64,000 bases of DNA from Clostridium sp. 1001275B_160808_H3 (lineage in GTDB: Bacteria; Bacillota; Clostridia; Clostridiales; Clostridiaceae): contig NZ_JADNAT010000006.1 of assembly GCF_015550425.1 (NCBI RefSeq), positions 62,001-126,000 on the forward strand, written 5' to 3'. Positions 44,559 to 53,313 of the stretch are shown here, piece by piece (positions within the stretch are counted from its first letter, which is position 1; the number at the start of each line of letters is the position of its first letter). The notes under the pieces were generated by a model. That model had not been told where the DNA came from. It was given only the letters and a program-made list of their open reading frames with translations, and did not search any database. The translations under genes were made by a program, and so were the position numbers.

Positions 44559-46229
44559 TTATTCCACTGACATTAAGAAGTAATAAAGAGGTTGTGCTCC
44601 TCTGTAGCATTGAACATCTAAATCTTCATACTTTTCTTCTATTTCTTCTGCAAATTTTTCTGCTTCTTCTTCAGTAACATCTGCACCATATAATATTGTT
44701 ATAAGTTCACTTTCTTCATCTATCATCTCAGCAAGTACTTCTTTTGCGACATCACAATATGATGATCCAACTTTCTTTATCTTGCCTTCAATTAGTCCAA
44801 GCATATTTCCTTCTTTTATTTCTATTCCATCCATTTCTGTATCTCTTACAGCATAAGTTACAGAACCTGTCTTAACCATTCCCATTGCTTCATTAAGATT
44901 ATCTATATTTTCCTCAACTTCAGCTTCTGGATTAAACATAGTTATGCATGTTATCCCTTGAGGAATTGTAGTTGTTGGAATAACTTTAACATCTTTATCA
45001 GATATTTCAGCTGCTTGATTTGCTGACATTATTATATTTTTATTATTAGGTAAAACAAATATATGTTCAGCATTTAATTTAGATACACACTCCATTATAT
45101 CTTGAGTTGAAGGATTCATCGTTTGACCACCTTCTATAACATAATCAACACCTAAATCTTTAAATATATTCGTTATTCCTTCTCCCATAGCAACTGCTAC
45201 GAAAGCATATTTCTTCTTTTCTTGCTCTAATTCTTCAACAGCAGCTTCACCTTCAAAATGATTTGAATCATCTACATGAGCTTCTTTATATTCTTCTTTA
45301 CTTAAAAGCACTTCTCTATGCTCTTCTCTCATATTATCTATTTTTATTTTAGATAATTCTCCTAATTTAACAGCCTTTGCTAAAACAGCACCAGGATCAT
45401 TAGTATGAATATGTACTTTTATTACATCTTCATATCCAACTACAACTTGTGAGTCTCCCATAGGTATTATTTCATCTCTAAATTTGTCTGCTTTAATAGC
45501 ATCTGCAAGAATTATAAATTCAGTACAATATCCAAATTTTATATCAATATCTTCTGTACCTTGAGCTCCTTGCATTTTAGATGAAGCTGGCTTAATATCT
45601 TTTATTTCTGCTTTTATATCATCTTTTAAAGCATCATACATCCCTTTAAGGATAATATATAATCCCATTCCACCTGAATCTACAACCTTAGCCTTCTTTA
45701 AAGCTGGTAATAAATCTGGAGTTTTATCTAACATTATTTTTGCTTCTGTTACTATAACATCCATAAGATCTACCACATCTTTAACATCTGTATCTATAGC
45801 TGCTTCTGCAGCTGCTCTAATTACAGAAAGTATAGTTCCTTCTGTTGGTCTCATAACTGCTTTATAAGCAGCATTACTACCTTCTTTAAACGCTATTGCA
45901 AGTTCTACAGTGTCTACTTCAGTTTTTCCTTCTAATCCCTTAGAGATACCTCTTAGTATTTGTGAAAGAATTACTCCTGAATTTCCTCTTGCACCCATTA
46001 AAGCTCCTTTTGCAAGCTTTTTTGAAGTTTCTGCAATTGAATCAGAATTTAATCCTTCTATCTCTTTAACCGCAGCTTTAAATGTAGCTGACATGTTTGT
46101 TCCTGTATCTCCATCTGGAACAGGGAATACATTTAAAGAATTAACGTATTCACTTTCTTCTAACAATCTATTGCTAGCGTTAACAACCATATTATAAAAA
46201 TCATGGCCATTTATTTTCTGATATTTCAT
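44559..46229 (-). CDS. fakA: DAK2/FakA-like fatty acid kinase (YloV)
   Basis: ATP-binding kinase subunit related to FakA, which phosphorylates fatty acids delivered by a FakB protein; the FakA role is by family and no fakB is in this window. N-terminal DhaL domain (about residues 1-200): VPDGDTGTNMSATFKAAV, LMGARGNSGVILSQILRG, RPTEGTILSVIRAAAE. The middle and C-terminal parts follow the family with IHIHTNDPG-type region (KVHIHTNDPGAVL). Length 556 is typical. It follows asp23 by 11 bp, the standard yloU-yloV pair. Confidence 0.94.
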   Translation of the reverse strand: MKYQKINGHDFYNMVVNASNRLLEESEYVNSLNVFPVPDGDTGTNMSATFKAAVKEIEGLNSDSIAETSKKLAKGALMGARGNSGVILSQILRGISKGLEGKTEVDTVELAIAFKEGSNAAYKAVMRPTEGTILSVIRAAAEAAIDTDVKDVVDLMDVIVTEAKIMLDKTPDLLPALKKAKVVDSGGMGLYIILKGMYDALKDDIKAEIKDIKPASSKMQGAQGTEDIDIKFGYCTEFIILADAIKADKFRDEIIPMGDSQVVVGYEDVIKVHIHTNDPGAVLAKAVKLGELSKIKIDNMREEHREVLLSKEEYKEAHVDDSNHFEGEAAVEELEQEKKKYAFVAVAMGEGITNIFKDLGVDYVIEGGQTMNPSTQDIMECVSKLNAEHIFVLPNNKNIIMSANQAAEISDKDVKVIPTTTIPQGITCITMFNPEAEVEENIDNLNEAMGMVKTGSVTYAVRDTEMDGIEIKEGNMLGLIEGKIKKVGSSYCDVAKEVLAEMIDEESELITILYGADVTEEEAEKFAEEIEEKYEDLDVQCYRGAQPLYYFLMSVE

Positions 46230-46240
46230 CTTTTTACCTC

Positions 46241-46588
46241 CTAGACTCTAACTGCTTGAACATTTACTGTAACAGATGAAACTTTTAATCCAGTAAAGTT
46301 TTCCACACTATAACGTACCTTTTGTATTATGTTATTTGCTATTACAGAAATCTTTGTTCCGTATTCAACCATAACATATAATTCTATAACTAATTTATCT
46401 TCATTAAACTTTAGCTTAACACCCTTACTTAAATTTTCTATTCTCATTAATTCCCATAAGCCTTCAGTGGCATTCTTAGAAACCATACCAACTACTCCAT
46501 AGCACTCCATAGTTGAAAGTCCAACAATTTTTGCAAGTACCTCTTCAGAGTAATGTATATTTCCAAGTTCATTTGAATATCCTACCAT
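46241..46588 (-). CDS. Asp23/Gls24 family envelope stress response protein (YloU)
   Basis: Family of about 120 residues often paired with fakA; some members sit at the membrane and respond to envelope stress. Pattern GNIHYSEEVLAKIVGLSTME (about residues 8-27), then the beta strands with VELYVMVEYGTKISVIANNI-like features (LVIELYVMVEYG). Length 115 matches. AGGAGG precedes the ATG. First gene of the fakA-recG-rsmD-coaD group, with its own promoter. Confidence 0.94.
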   Translation of the reverse strand: MVGYSNELGNIHYSEEVLAKIVGLSTMECYGVVGMVSKNATEGLWELMRIENLSKGVKLKFNEDKLVIELYVMVEYGTKISVIANNIIQKVRYSVENFTGLKVSSVTVNVQAVRV

Positions 46589-46621
46589 ATAGAATCCTCC
46601 TTATAAATATCCTTATACTAT

Positions 46622-46650
46622 ATTTTATATTACTTACATTTATTATTCAA
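46622..46650 (-). promoter_or_regulatory. Sigma-A promoter of asp23-fakA
   Basis: Minus strand TTGAAT (46650-46645), 17-nt spacer, TAAAAT (46627-46622), 33 bp before the ATG. Confidence 0.6.
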
Positions 46651-46741
46651 GTAAATATTACATAGGTTAGTATATGGAAATATGCTTAGATATATAATTT
46701 TTTTTAATTTAAAAGTTTTTTCATTTTTTTCTCAATTTCTC

Positions 46742-46771
46742 TTGCTTTTTTGACACTTACTATGTTAAAAT
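46742..46771 (+). promoter_or_regulatory. Sigma-A promoter of rpmB
   Basis: TTGCTT (46742-46747), 18-nt spacer ending in TGT, TAAAAT (46766-46771): extended -10. A TTGACA at 46750-46755 with TAATCT 17 nt later is an overlapping alternative. Confidence 0.6.
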
Positions 46772-46825
46772 TTAATCTGTCCTATTGAAGAGAAATTATC
46801 TTCACAAATAAGGAGGTGTTTTCAA

Positions 46826-47017
46826 GTGGCAAGAAGATGCGAAGTTTGTAATAAAGGGGTTGTATCTGGAACTCAATACTCCCACTCACATCGTCAATCA
46901 AAGAGAACTTGGGCTCCTAACATAAAGAGAGTAAAGGCTTTAGTTAACGGAACACCAAAGACAGTTCATGTATGTACAAGATGCCTTAGATCTGGTAAGG
47001 TTCAAAGAGCAATATAA
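46826..47017 (+). CDS. rpmB: 50S ribosomal protein L28
   Basis: Large-subunit protein; the four cysteines (CEVC near residue 5 and CTRC near 50) mark the zinc-binding form. RQSKRTWAPNIKRVKAL is typical. Start is GTG at 46826 with AGGAGGTG upstream. Length 63. It stands alone on the plus strand, convergent with spoVM and thiN and divergent from asp23, the same local order as B. subtilis. Confidence 0.98.
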   Translation: MARRCEVCNKGVVSGTQYSHSHRQSKRTWAPNIKRVKALVNGTPKTVHVCTRCLRSGKVQRAI

Positions 47018-47028
47018 GTTCAAATAGA

Positions 47029-47060
47029 AAATGCAATTGACTTAGCAATTGCATTTTTTA
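47029..47060 (+). terminator. Terminator of rpmB (probably also of spoVM)
   Basis: Perfect 11-bp stem AAATGCAATTG/CAATTGCATTT (47029-47039 with 47046-47056), 6-nt loop, then TTTATTTT on the plus strand. On the minus strand it is followed by TTCTATTTG, so it may also stop spoVM. Confidence 0.9.
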
Positions 47061-47122
47061 TTTTGCCTTTTTTAATTTTTAAAGGATTCTTCCTTAATAG
47101 TCATATACTCTTCATATGTATT

Positions 47123-47194
47123 TTATTTTTTTCTTTTAAAAAATCTTATAAAATTCGAAATAAACTTCGGTAATTTTATAGCTATTATCTTCAT
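47123..47194 (-). CDS. spoVM: Stage V sporulation protein SpoVM (23-residue peptide)
   Basis: An ATG at 47194 with GGAGGGAG six bases upstream encodes 23 residues starting MKIIAIKLPKFISNF and ending in a basic tail (KRKK). SpoVM is an amphipathic peptide that marks the convex forespore membrane and recruits SpoIVA for coat assembly; the B. subtilis peptide has the same KLPKF motif at the same place and is 26 residues. Position between rpmB and thiN is also the same as in B. subtilis. A sigma-E-like -10 box lies about 43-50 bp upstream, in the loop of the thiN terminator. Confidence 0.92.
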   Translation of the reverse strand: MKIIAIKLPKFISNFIRFFKRKK

Positions 47195-47210
47195 AAATTC
47201 TCCCTCCAAT

Positions 47211-47266
47211 AAAAAATCACTCATCTCTTTATATACATTGTATGCAAATAAATAAAATGAGTGATT
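47211..47266 (-). terminator. Terminator after thiN
   Basis: 10-bp perfect stem AATCACTCAT/ATGAGTGATT (47215-47224 with 47257-47266), 32-nt loop, then six U on the minus strand, counting the run at 47216-47211. On the plus strand the stem is followed by ACTTTTTT, so it may work both ways. Confidence 0.75.
47237..47244 (-). promoter_or_regulatory. Sigma-E -10 box of spoVM
   Basis: Minus strand CATACAAT exactly fits the sigma-E -10 consensus CATACAnT; no good -35 is seen 13-15 nt upstream. A start near 47229 would give spoVM a leader of about 35 nt that contains only the 3' arm of the terminator. Confidence 0.5.
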
Positions 47267-47278
47267 ACTTTTTTAAAT

Positions 47279-47914
47279 TTAATCTTGTGTATAGAGAACC
47301 ATTAAAATTCCATTATCAAATGTAACTTCTATATCATTACCTATAAATTCATTCGATGTTGTTAATCCATCACCAAAATATAAATCATAATTTAAAAGAT
47401 TATACTTAGCTCCATTTATATTAAGATTTTTTACTACCTCGCAATATGCATGAAAAGACACAGTTTCTCCTTTATTTCCTTTTAGTACTATGCTTTTATC
47501 AGTCAAAAAAATTTTATTGTTATCATCTATTATTTTAGTGCAAATTGACTTTTTTAAGCCTTTTAGCATGAGTCCTAAATTACTTAGTGAATGATCATAT
47601 CTCGTTCCTGTAGCTCCTAATAACACTATATTACTAGCACCTTTTTCAATTGCTAAGTTAAAGGCAATTTCTGTATCTGGAAAGTCCTTTTCCTTTTTAT
47701 ATTTAAGCTTTTCGCAATCTAAAACTTCCATAGCTTTTATTATATCTTTATTAGCTGAATCAAAATCACCTAATATGTAATTTGGAGATATATTATACTT
47801 ATATAATACCTCACACCCCTTATCAGCACCTATTATTAAATGCGCATCCTTAATTTCATTTAACAATAGTTCTTTTGAAGGTGCTTTTCCTCCTGATACT
47901 ATTACTGCCTTCAT
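47279..47914 (-). CDS. thiN: Thiamine pyrophosphokinase
   Basis: Transfers pyrophosphate from ATP to thiamine to give TPP. Core motifs: IGADKGCEVLYKYNISPNYI, LGDFDSANKD (about residues 46-55), KDFPDTEIAFNLAIEKGA (about 80-97) and GATGTRYDHSLSNLGLM. Length 211 is typical. It starts one base after the rpe stop. Last gene of the prkC-rsgA-rpe-thiN series before a terminator. Confidence 0.96.
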   Translation of the reverse strand: MKAVIVSGGKAPSKELLLNEIKDAHLIIGADKGCEVLYKYNISPNYILGDFDSANKDIIKAMEVLDCEKLKYKKEKDFPDTEIAFNLAIEKGASNIVLLGATGTRYDHSLSNLGLMLKGLKKSICTKIIDDNNKIFLTDKSIVLKGNKGETVSFHAYCEVVKNLNINGAKYNLLNYDLYFGDGLTTSNEFIGNDIEVTFDNGILMVLYTQD

Positions 47915-47915
47915 T

Positions 47916-48563
47916 TTATTCTCCTCTTATTGCTTTTATATTTTCTTCAAGTTTTCCATCTCCAAATACAGCAGATCCAGCTACTAAAACATTAGCTCCA
48001 GCTTCAATTATAACTTTAGCATTTGTTCTATCTACCCCTCCATCTACTTCTATTAATAAATCTTTATTTGAATTTGAGCTCATTTCTTTAACTTCTTTAA
48101 TTTTCTCTAAAGTATACGGTATAAACTTTTGCCCACCAAATCCAGGATTAACCGACATAATTAAAACTAAATCTAATTTATTTATTATATCCTTCAAAAC
48201 AAAAGTTGGAGTTCCAGGATTTAGTGATACTCCTGCTTTTATTCCCTTTGATTTTATATATTCTATAGCTCTATCTATATGCTTTTCTGCTTCATAATGT
48301 ATAGTTATTATGTCTGCTCCTGCATTTACAAATTCATCTATATATCTTGATGGATTTTCTATCATTAAATGAACATCAAAAATTTTAGATGTTTTATTCC
48401 TTATTGATTTTATTACTGGTAATCCTATGCTTATATTAGGCACAAAATTTCCATCCATAACATCTATATGAATAAAGTCTGCTCCCGCCTTATCTACATT
48501 AATAATTTCTTCACCTAATTTTGAAAAGTCTGCTGATAATATTGATGGTGATATTTTTACCAT
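47916..48563 (-). CDS. rpe: Ribulose-phosphate 3-epimerase
   Basis: Interconverts ribulose 5-phosphate and xylulose 5-phosphate. TIM-barrel motifs: [31 protein letters not shown] (about residues 32-47), [16 protein letters not shown], and [20 protein letters not shown]. Length 215. Its ATG lies in the last codons of rsgA (7-bp overlap), so translation is probably coupled. Confidence 0.98.
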   Translation of the reverse strand: MVKISPSILSADFSKLGEEIINVDKAGADFIHIDVMDGNFVPNISIGLPVIKSIRNKTSKIFDVHLMIENPSRYIDEFVNAGADIITIHYEAEKHIDRAIEYIKSKGIKAGVSLNPGTPTFVLKDIINKLDLVLIMSVNPGFGGQKFIPYTLEKIKEVKEMSSNSNKDLLIEVDGGVDRTNAKVIIEAGANVLVAGSAVFGDGKLEENIKAIRGE

Positions 48564-49426
48564 TTGTATTTTTCCCCCTCTAGTAATTCTTCTAGTATTC
48601 TTATATAAAAATTATATCTAGTTTCGTTAATTTTACCTTCTTGTAGTGCCTTTTTTACTGCGCATTCAGGTTCTTTATTATGAAGGCATCCTCTAAATTT
48701 ACAATTATGATTGTATTCTTCAAATTCTGGGAAAGAATATCTAAGTTCTTCTTTGTCCATAAAGCTAATATCTATATTTGAAAAACCTGGACTATCTACT
48801 AAATATCCATCTTCTATTTCAATAAGCTCACTATGCCTTGTAGTGTGCTTTCCTCTACCTATTTTTTCTGATACAACTCCTGTTTCCATATGTGATCTAT
48901 TTATAAGAGTATTTATAAGAGTTGACTTCCCTGCCCCAGAAGGACCGCATAATACAGTTTCATTATCTTTCAATCTTTCTTTAAGTAATTCTATGCCTAA
49001 TCCCTTTTTTGCATTTATAAATAATACATCATAACCAATATCATTAATTTTTTTCTTAACTTCTTCTTTTTCTTCTGTACTTGCTAAATCTACTTTATTT
49101 AGACAAACTATTGCCTTAATATTGTTATACTCACATAAAATCAAAAATCTATTTAAAAGATCAAAATTAATGTCTGGATTTTTTATTGCAAACACTACAA
49201 AAGCTTGTGTAACATTTGCTACCGTAGGTCTTATTAATTCAGAAGTTCTATCGTGTATATCTTCTATTACTCCTTTTCCATTAGAAACATTTATATCTAC
49301 ATTATCTCCAACCATAGGCTTCATATCCTTATGCCTAAATTTTCCTCTTGCCTTACATTCTATAATTCCTTCTTTAGTTTTAACATAGTAAAACCCACCA
49401 ATGCCTTTTATTATTTTTCCTTCCAT
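48557..49426 (-). CDS. rsgA: Ribosome small-subunit GTPase RsgA (CpgA/YloQ)
   Basis: Circularly permuted GTPase for 30S maturation. OB fold at the N-terminus, then NKVDLA (G4, about residue 109), [15 protein letters not shown] (G1, about 161), [12 protein letters not shown] (G3, about 209) and a C-terminal zinc site [16 protein letters not shown]. Length 289. AGGAAG precedes the ATG. It lies after the prkC terminator and may have its own promoter at 49458-49487. Confidence 0.97.
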   Translation of the reverse strand: MEGKIIKGIGGFYYVKTKEGIIECKARGKFRHKDMKPMVGDNVDINVSNGKGVIEDIHDRTSELIRPTVANVTQAFVVFAIKNPDINFDLLNRFLILCEYNNIKAIVCLNKVDLASTEEKEEVKKKINDIGYDVLFINAKKGLGIELLKERLKDNETVLCGPSGAGKSTLINTLINRSHMETGVVSEKIGRGKHTTRHSELIEIEDGYLVDSPGFSNIDISFMDKEELRYSFPEFEEYNHNCKFRGCLHNKEPECAVKKALQEGKINETRYNFYIRILEELLEGEKYKW

Positions 49427-49457
49427 ACTTCCTCCGAATAATTTAATCTTTATATTT

Positions 49458-49487
49458 ATAATAAACAGATTTCACCAAAAAATGCAA
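49458..49487 (-). promoter_or_regulatory. Candidate promoter of rsgA-rpe-thiN
   Basis: Minus strand TTGCAT (49487-49482), 18-nt spacer, TATTAT (49463-49458), between the prkC terminator and rsgA. Confidence 0.45.
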
Positions 49488-49499
49488 ATAAATTTTAAA

Positions 49500-49530
49500 T
49501 AAAATAAAAATCAGCTAAAAGCTGATTTTT
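49500..49530 (-). terminator. Intrinsic terminator after prkC
   Basis: Stem AAAAATCAGCT/AGCTGATTTTT (49505-49515 with 49520-49530), 4-nt loop, ends in TTTTTATTTT on the minus strand, 3 bp after the prkC stop. Confidence 0.85.
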
Positions 49531-49533
49531 ATT

Positions 49534-51537
49534 TTATTGATTATCTTCATTATTATTAGCACTATTGTTAGCATTTATATTGCTGTTATTGACTTGAGGT
49601 TTCTCTTGTTCTTCTGCATTAGCTGAATTTTTGGCTTTAATTTTTACTGTTTGACCTTTTTTGATTTCCTTAGTAAAACTTTCAACGATATCTCCAACAC
49701 CATCAATTTCATATGATAAATCGTGTGAAAGAAGTATTGTTACTGCGTCATCTACTCTCATTCCTGACTTAAGTCCTAATCCAGCAATATCTATAGCTTC
49801 TTCCTTAACCTTCTCCTCATACTTTCCTACTGTTAAAGTAATTGGCGTTCCTTCCTGAACCTTAGTACCAGAGTAACTTTGATCTAATACTACCCCATCT
49901 TGTTTTTTATCCTTAGTTATTTCTTCTTTAACCTCAATTTTAAGACCATTTAATAACTCTTGAGCTTCTGATAATGATTTACCTTTTACATCTTTTACAT
50001 CTATAAGTTTAACTTCTGGTCCCTTACTAACTACTATATCTATCTTAGTATTTTTACTAATTTTAGAATGAGCTTCAGGACTTTGTCTTATTAAATATCC
50101 TTTATCAAATGTTTCACTATATTCTTCACTAATTGTATAATTAGTGAATCCTTGAGATATTAAAACTTGCTTTATATTATTAACTTCATAATCTCTAAAA
50201 TCAGGCATATCAATTTGTTCTTCTCCAGCTGAAACCACAACTTTAATTGTCGAATCTTTTTTTACTCTTGTTCCTGCTTTTGGATCTGTTTCTAATATAG
50301 TATTTTCAGGCTTATCGCTATTTTGTGTAGATTTAATTTCTATTTTTAAGCCTAATTTTTCAACTTCTTCTTTAACTTCATCTATAGTCTTTCCAATAAT
50401 ACTTGGAACTTCAACTTCTTTACTACTTCCATTCCCTTGAGCTAAGAAGAAACCCACAGAACCTAAAATTATAACTCCAATTATAATTCCAATTATAACT
50501 ATAGCTTTTTTAGCTGAATTTTTGTTTTTCTTTTTCTTCTTAGGTAGCTCATCATCATCTTCTTCTTCATAATCATCATCATAATCTTCGTCATACTCAT
50601 CGTCTTCATAATAATCATCTTGTAATTTAGAAATATTAGTTGCTTTTTGATTATTAATTGGTGTCATAATTATAGTATGATCACTATTATCAACGATTGG
50701 ATTACCAATAACTACATCTGGATTTTCCTGTATTTTTTGCAAATCTTGAATAATTTCTTTTGCATTTTGATATCTCTTAATTGGCTCTTTCTCAACAGCC
50801 TTAAGTATTAACTTATTCAAACTATCTGGAATAGCAGAATTTATATTTTTAGGTGGAATAGGATCTTCTTGCAAATGCTTTAATGCAACTGTAACTGGTG
50901 AATCACCTTCAAAAGGTAGTTTTCCTGTAACCATTTCATATAAAACTATTCCAAAAGAATAAATATCTGATCTAAAATCAATATATGTTCCTTTTGCTTG
51001 CTCTGGTGAAAGATAATGTGCTGATCCAATAATACTTGTAGTATTAGTTATAGTTTGAGAATCTGTAGATTTTGCTATTCCAAAATCAGTAACCTTTACT
51101 TCACCAGATTCTGTAACTAATATATTCTGTGGCTTTATATCCCTATGGATAATATTATTTCTATGTGCACAATCTAAAGCTTTAGCTATTTGAAGTGCTA
51201 TTTTTATAGCAGTACTATAATTAAGCTTTCCACTATAATTAATAAACTCCTTCAAAGTTTTTCCACTTATATATTCCATTACTATATAATCTATATCATC
51301 TTGTGTACCTACATCCAAAACATTAACTATATTAGTATCAGATAAATTTGCAATGGCAGTTGCTTCTCTTTTGAACTTTTGAGAAATTTCTTTATTGTCT
51401 GCAAATTGCTTTTTTAATATTTTTACTGCAACAAATCTATTAAGCTTATTACATTTAGCTTTATAAACTTCAGACATTCCGCCTTCCCCTACTTTTTCAA
51501 GAAGCTCATATCTACCACCTAGTATAATTCCGTTCAT
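49534..51537 (-). CDS. prkC: Ser/Thr protein kinase with PASTA domains (PrkC/Stk1)
   Basis: Membrane Hanks-type kinase sensing cell-wall fragments; in B. subtilis it triggers spore germination. Kinase domain about residues 8-270 (KVGEGGMSEVYKA, VAVKIL, HRDIKPQN, VTDFGIA), a very acidic linker followed by a KKKKK patch, one membrane helix (AIVIIGIIIGVIILGSVGFF), three clear outside PASTA repeats and a fourth shorter one, then an Asn-rich tail. I use ATG at 51537 with GGAGAGGTG upstream; an ATG at 51555 precedes that site. Length 667. One base separates it from stp. Confidence 0.97.
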   Translation of the reverse strand: MNGIILGGRYELLEKVGEGGMSEVYKAKCNKLNRFVAVKILKKQFADNKEISQKFKREATAIANLSDTNIVNVLDVGTQDDIDYIVMEYISGKTLKEFINYSGKLNYSTAIKIALQIAKALDCAHRNNIIHRDIKPQNILVTESGEVKVTDFGIAKSTDSQTITNTTSIIGSAHYLSPEQAKGTYIDFRSDIYSFGIVLYEMVTGKLPFEGDSPVTVALKHLQEDPIPPKNINSAIPDSLNKLILKAVEKEPIKRYQNAKEIIQDLQKIQENPDVVIGNPIVDNSDHTIIMTPINNQKATNISKLQDDYYEDDEYDEDYDDDYEEEDDDELPKKKKKNKNSAKKAIVIIGIIIGVIILGSVGFFLAQGNGSSKEVEVPSIIGKTIDEVKEEVEKLGLKIEIKSTQNSDKPENTILETDPKAGTRVKKDSTIKVVVSAGEEQIDMPDFRDYEVNNIKQVLISQGFTNYTISEEYSETFDKGYLIRQSPEAHSKISKNTKIDIVVSKGPEVKLIDVKDVKGKSLSEAQELLNGLKIEVKEEITKDKKQDGVVLDQSYSGTKVQEGTPITLTVGKYEEKVKEEAIDIAGLGLKSGMRVDDAVTILLSHDLSYEIDGVGDIVESFTKEIKKGQTVKIKAKNSANAEEQEKPQVNNSNINANNSANNNEDNQ

Positions 51538-51538
51538 A

Positions 51539-52258
51539 TTACACCTCTCCTCCAAATAACATTACAGTTATATTGTCTCTTCCACCATTAATTTTAGCTA
51601 ATTCAACAAGCTTTTCACAAATATTCTGTAAGTATTTTTCTTCTATTTCAAATGATAAAACCTCTTCTAAATCTATTTCATTGCTTAATCCATCACTACA
51701 CATAAGAAAAAACTCAAATTTATCTTTTTCTATATCAAATACATCTACATCTACAGTTTCTTCTGTTCCAATTGCTCTAGTTATAACATTTTTTTGAGGA
51801 TGATTTACAGCTTGTTCCTTAGAAATGCTACCGCAATCTAATAGTTCTTGAACCAAAGAATGATCCTTTGTTATTTTAGTAATTTTATTTACTTTAATTC
51901 CATAACAAGAACTATCTCCAACATTAGCTACTTGAATTGTATCTTTAGTTATTAAACATGCAACTAAAGTAGTCCCCATTCCATTATAAGTTTCATTGCA
52001 ATGTGCTAAGTTAAAAACTTTCAAGTTTGCATGTTTAATAGCTTTTCTTAATATTTCTGTATTATTAATATTTTTAAAATTATCTCTTATGTATTTTATT
52101 AAAGATTTTGAAGCCATTTTACTAGCAATCTCGCCAGCATTATGTCCGCCCATTCCATCTGCCACTACATAAATTTTAAACTCTTCATCTTCATAAAATT
52201 CTGCATAATCTTCATTTAGGTTTCTTAAGTTCCCTACATCACTTTTTATACCAATCAT
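51539..52258 (-). CDS. stp: PP2C-type protein phosphatase Stp (PrpC)
   Basis: Manganese-dependent phosphatase that opposes PrkC. Motifs: SDVGNLRNLNEDYAE (residues about 6-20), VADGMGGHNAGEIASKMA (about 34-51), GMGTTLVACLI, VGDSSCYGI, MCSDGLSNEID and GGRDNITVML. Length 239 from the ATG at 52258; the GTG at 52264 lies next to the ribosome binding site. Directly upstream of prkC. Confidence 0.97.
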   Translation of the reverse strand: MIGIKSDVGNLRNLNEDYAEFYEDEEFKIYVVADGMGGHNAGEIASKMASKSLIKYIRDNFKNINNTEILRKAIKHANLKVFNLAHCNETYNGMGTTLVACLITKDTIQVANVGDSSCYGIKVNKITKITKDHSLVQELLDCGSISKEQAVNHPQKNVITRAIGTEETVDVDVFDIEKDKFEFFLMCSDGLSNEIDLEEVLSFEIEEKYLQNICEKLVELAKINGGRDNITVMLFGGEV

Positions 52259-52273
52259 GAACACCCACTCCCT

Positions 52274-53305
52274 CTAATTTTGAGACTTTAAGAAATTTCT
52301 CCTTAATTGGCCGCAAGCTGCATTGATGTCATTACCCATTTCTCTTCTTACAGTTACTTCAATTCCATTTTCATTTACTATCTTTTCAAATTCTTCTATA
52401 GTCTTTTTTGAAGGTCTTTTTAGAGTATTTTCTTTTATTTCATTAACAGGTATAAGGTTAACATGACAATGCCTTCCTTTTAATAATTTTGAAAGGGATT
52501 TCGCGTCTTCCTTACCATCGTTTATACCTGATACTAATGAATACTCAAAAGTTATACGTCTACCCGTTTTCTCAAAATAGTAATCACACGCTTGTAGTAT
52601 TTCTTTTATTGAATATTTATTGGCAATAGGCATTATTTCTCTTCTTTTTTCATCACTAAATGCATGTAATGATATAGCTAGTGTTATGCTATATCCTTTA
52701 TCTGCTAGTTCATAAATCTTAGGTACTAATCCACAAGTAGATAAAGTTATATGTCTTTGACCTATATTTAAACCATACTCTGCATTTACTAAATCTAAGA
52801 ATTTAGTAACATTTTCATAGTTATCTAAAGGCTCTCCACTTCCCATCAATACTATATTAGAGATTCTTTCTCCTAAGACCTTTTGTGCTACAATAACCTC
52901 TGATAAAATTTCTCCAGCTGTTAAATTTCTCACTCTACCTTCTAAAGTTGATGCACAAAACTTACATCCCATTCTACATCCAATTTGTGTAGAAATACAT
53001 ATAGAGTTTCCATGTTTATATTTCATTATTACACTTTCAATGATGTTACCATCATCGAAAGCTAATAATAATTTTTGTGTACCATCCAAAGTTGACTCAT
53101 ACTTTTCTACAACTTTTGGTATTCCTATATAAAAATTTTCTTTAAGTTTCTCTACTAGAGAATTAGGTAAATTCTTCATATCATCGAAATCCCAAATATT
53201 CTTGTAAATCCATGAAAAAACTTGTTTTGCTCTAAAAGCACTTTCTCCATTTTCCTTCATCCATAAGGAAATTTCATCTAAACTGTAATTTAAAATATTA
53301 TTCAT
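52274..53305 (-). CDS. rlmN: 23S rRNA (adenine2503-C2)-methyltransferase RlmN
   Basis: Radical SAM dual-specificity methylase of 23S rRNA A2503 and some tRNA A37. Cluster motif CRMGCKFC (in [20 protein letters not shown]) and the methyl-carrying Cys region [10 protein letters not shown] at the C-terminus. N-terminal SFRAKQ-type region ([19 protein letters not shown]) is present. Length 343. AGGTGAT precedes the ATG. It lies between rsmB and stp. Confidence 0.97.
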   Translation of the reverse strand: MNNILNYSLDEISLWMKENGESAFRAKQVFSWIYKNIWDFDDMKNLPNSLVEKLKENFYIGIPKVVEKYESTLDGTQKLLLAFDDGNIIESVIMKYKHGNSICISTQIGCRMGCKFCASTLEGRVRNLTAGEILSEVIVAQKVLGERISNIVLMGSGEPLDNYENVTKFLDLVNAEYGLNIGQRHITLSTCGLVPKIYELADKGYSITLAISLHAFSDEKRREIMPIANKYSIKEILQACDYYFEKTGRRITFEYSLVSGINDGKEDAKSLSKLLKGRHCHVNLIPVNEIKENTLKRPSKKTIEEFEKIVNENGIEVTVRREMGNDINAACGQLRRNFLKSQN

Positions 53306-53313
53306 TATATCAC

